Source: JANOSH01 sp031415695
GTDB lineage: Bacteria > Actinomycetota > Acidimicrobiia > Acidimicrobiales > Ilumatobacteraceae
Length of the DNA stretch: 64,000 nucleotides
Assembly (NCBI GenBank): GCA_031415695.1
Contig: JANOSH010000051.1
Coordinates: 1 to 64,000 of the forward strand
Direction: 5' to 3'
The stretch's first letter is position 1. Each line of letters opens with the position of its first letter. The notes under the pieces are model-generated. The model had not been told where the DNA came from. It did not search any database and worked only from the letters and a program-made list of their open reading frames with translations. Positions 62,311 through 64,000 of this stretch are shown piece by piece. Both the position numbers and the translations under genes were made by a program.

Positions 62311-63588
62311 GTGCCTGAGCGCGGTTTGGAAAACTTTGCGGTGGGAACTGCACGATTCGCCGAAGCCATCGACGACCAGCTCGCCGAAGTCGCCGCTGGG
62401 TCCGGTTCATTCAAGGCGATCCGCGGTGATTACGGAAGCGGCAAGACGTTCACTGTCCGCTGGCTTGCGGACCGCGCTCGCCGTGCCGGGTTCGCCACGA
62501 GTGAAGTGCAGATCTCCGAAGGCGAGACGCCGCTGCACCACCTCGAAACGGTCTACCGGCGAATCGTTGAACGCTTGGCTACTGGTGACTCCCATGGGGC
62601 GCTGCGCACGATCGTGGATGCCTGGTTCTACGCGTTGGATGAGGACGTCATCGCGTCAGGTGTCGTCGACGCTTCCGATGCGGCGGCTTTGGCGGCTGCT
62701 ACGGACCAACTGGCCGAACGCCGTCTCGCCGGCGTGGCCGGTCGCGCCCCCGCCTTTGCTGCGGCACTTCGTGGTTATCGGCGCGCGCTAGCCGAGGGAG
62801 ATGCCTCGATCGCCGAGGGCCTGTTGGCCTGGATCAGCGGTCAGCCCCACGTGGCCGCTTCGATTAAACGCTTCGCTGGCATCAAAGGCGAACTCGATCA
62901 CACTGCCGCGCTTGCGTTCCTCGCCGGGCTGCTGACCGTCTTGCGCGATGCCGGGTACGCCGGTATTGTCGTAGTCCTCGACGAGGTGGAAACGCTGCAA
63001 CGAGTTCGCAGCGACATTCGCGAACGGTCACTCAATGCACTTCGCCAGCTGATCGATGAGGTCGACGGCGGTCGCTACCCTGGGTTGTTGTTGGTGATCA
63101 CGGGTACGCCAGCATTCTTCGACGGCAGCCAAGGAGCGCAACGCACCCCGCCGCTCGCTCAACGGCTCCACACCGACTTCACGGCCGACCCGCGCTTCGA
63201 CAACCCACGTGCCATTCAGCTCCGACTGCTCGGCTTGTCAATCGACGGACTATGCGAGGTCGCGCAGCGAGTACGCGAGCTGTACGCCGACGGCGCGAAA
63301 GATGCCGAACGAGTGCTTGCTCTAGCGAACGACACTTACCTGCGTGACCTGGCCGTTGCCATCACCGGAAACCTCGGCGGCAAGGTCGGTATTGCACCAC
63401 GTCTCTTTCTCAAGAAGCTGGTCGACGTGCTCCAGCGAATCGATGCGTTCCCCGATTTCGACCCGCGACGCGACTACACGATCGCGGTCGTGCCTTCGGA
63501 AATGACGGCTGTTGAGCGCAACGCCCACGCTGGGATCACGGTCGACGACATCGAACTCGACCTCGACGTCGACCTGCACGAGTCGTGA
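62311..63588 (+). CDS. brxD: BrxD-like (DUF2791) ATP-binding protein
   Basis: A 425-residue P-loop protein. RGLENFAVGTARFAEAIDDQ and GDYGSGKTFTVRWLADRARR (Walker A) fit the BREX-associated ATP-binding protein family; Walker B is IVVVLDEVETLQRV and a sensor strand GLLLVITGTPAFF follows. It is translated together with a helicase (GTGA overlap), as BrxD is with BrxHI in type 2 BREX, a phage-defence system. Similar ATPase-helicase pairs also occur in Ter-related operons, so the assignment to BREX needs the genes beyond the window. GTG start. Confidence 0.8.
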   Translation: MPERGLENFAVGTARFAEAIDDQLAEVAAGSGSFKAIRGDYGSGKTFTVRWLADRARRAGFATSEVQISEGETPLHHLETVYRRIVERLATGDSHGALRTIVDAWFYALDEDVIASGVVDASDAAALAAATDQLAERRLAGVAGRAPAFAAALRGYRRALAEGDASIAEGLLAWISGQPHVAASIKRFAGIKGELDHTAALAFLAGLLTVLRDAGYAGIVVVLDEVETLQRVRSDIRERSLNALRQLIDEVDGGRYPGLLLVITGTPAFFDGSQGAQRTPPLAQRLHTDFTADPRFDNPRAIQLRLLGLSIDGLCEVAQRVRELYADGAKDAERVLALANDTYLRDLAVAITGNLGGKVGIAPRLFLKKLVDVLQRIDAFPDFDPRRDYTIAVVPSEMTAVERNAHAGITVDDIELDLDVDLHES

Positions 63589-64000
63589 GTTTCGAACGCC
63601 TCCACCCGGCACTGCAGCACCACATCGTCAATAGCCTCGGCTGGCAAGACCTGAGGCCGTTGCAGGCAGCAACCATCGATCCGATCCTCGACGGCAAGAC
63701 CATCGTGGCGGTCGCACCCACCGCCGCTGGCAAGACCGAAGCAGCGATGTTTCCGTTGCTCTCCCGGATGGCCACCGAAGGTTGGCCCGGGCTGAGCATT
63801 CTGTACGTGTGCCCCCTCAAGGCACTGCTCAACAACCTCGAACCGCGGCTTGCGAACCTCGCCAGCTTCGTCGGTCGCCGAGTCGGGCTCTGGCACGGCG
63901 ATGTGGGTTCGGGAGCGCGATCACGGTTACTCGATGATCCGCCCGAGATTTTGCTGACCACGCCCGAGTCGATCGAAGCAATCCTGATCTCGCGCCGCAC
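63585..64000 (+). CDS. DEAD/DEAH helicase, BrxHI-like (cut by window edge)
   Basis: The first 138 residues of an SF2 helicase. After VSFERLHPALQHHIVNSLGW come the Q-like DLRPLQAATIDPIL, motif I VAVAPTAAGKTEAAMFPLLS, motif Ia YVCPLKALLNNL and Ib LLTTPESIEAIL. This is the Lhr-type arrangement seen in BrxHI. The DEAH box and the second half lie beyond the right edge. The GTG overlaps the brxD-like stop. Confidence 0.85.
   Translation, partial: MSFERLHPALQHHIVNSLGWQDLRPLQAATIDPILDGKTIVAVAPTAAGKTEAAMFPLLSRMATEGWPGLSILYVCPLKALLNNLEPRLANLASFVGRRVGLWHGDVGSGARSRLLDDPPEILLTTPESIEAILISRR

Overview
The window is GC-rich DNA from a high-GC Gram-positive bacterium, most likely an actinobacterium of the class Acidimicrobiia. 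The reasons are frequent GTG/TTG starts, tightly overlapping genes, a PspC-type histidine kinase, a deazaflavin-dependent oxidoreductase and a secreted protein with R-L-x-D-T-R repeats. The taxon is an inference; there is no rRNA here to confirm it.

Left part (about 0.4-39 kb) is a mostly ordinary chromosome. It holds hisDCBHAF as one overlapping operon; then hisI coupled to trpE, a YgfZ-like gene and an ABC-F ATPase; two two-component systems; trpC, trpF, and trpBA followed by a HIT-like gene and a FabZ-like gene; SURF1; a cold-shock protein and DEAD-box helicase; PspC proteins; metX with a Cys/Met PLP enzyme; a formamidopyrimidine-DNA glycosylase; and a clavaminate-synthase-like dioxygenase with a GntR regulator. 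Between 5.7 and 9.2 kb lies a patch with an arsM-dsrE pair, whose arsM has an in-frame UGA at a position I infer is the family's catalytic Cys, two decayed genes (acyl-CoA dehydrogenase, cytochrome P450) and a MazF-type toxin-antitoxin pair with a frameshifted toxin.

From 39 kb the DNA becomes accessory. A tRNA-Gly(GCC) gene at 39.05 kb is followed by two more copies of its 3' half, at 43.13 and 46.00 kb, so genetic elements have stacked at this tRNA. The first interval carries a Fic protein and a complete IS21-family element with a 5-bp target duplication. The second carries a broken regulator ATPase and a nucleotidyltransferase module. The third copy is followed by a tyrosine integrase gene broken into pieces around a dead RelE-type toxin locus and a helicase fragment. 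Paralogous nucleotidyltransferase modules recur at 45, 48 and 60 kb behind almost the same promoter; all three nucleotidyltransferase genes are damaged.

From 58.2 down to 48.7 kb on the minus strand runs a seven-gene, tightly packed unit: a 41-residue peptide with two DDTEGHLK repeats, a GAF protein, an MFS transporter fused to a cyclic-nucleotide-binding domain, a cytoplasmic-type subtilisin protease, a giant six-GAF hybrid histidine kinase with two receiver domains, an Hpt protein and a receiver-nucleotidyl cyclase. A Crp-family regulator lies just upstream. Read together, these look like a peptide-processing and export system joined to a phosphorelay and a cyclic-nucleotide circuit. I know of no named system with this composition.

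The right edge (62.3-64.0 kb) enters a defence-type locus: a BrxD-like (DUF2791) ATPase overlapping the start of a DEAD/DEAH helicase like BrxHI. The core BREX genes, if present, lie outside the window.
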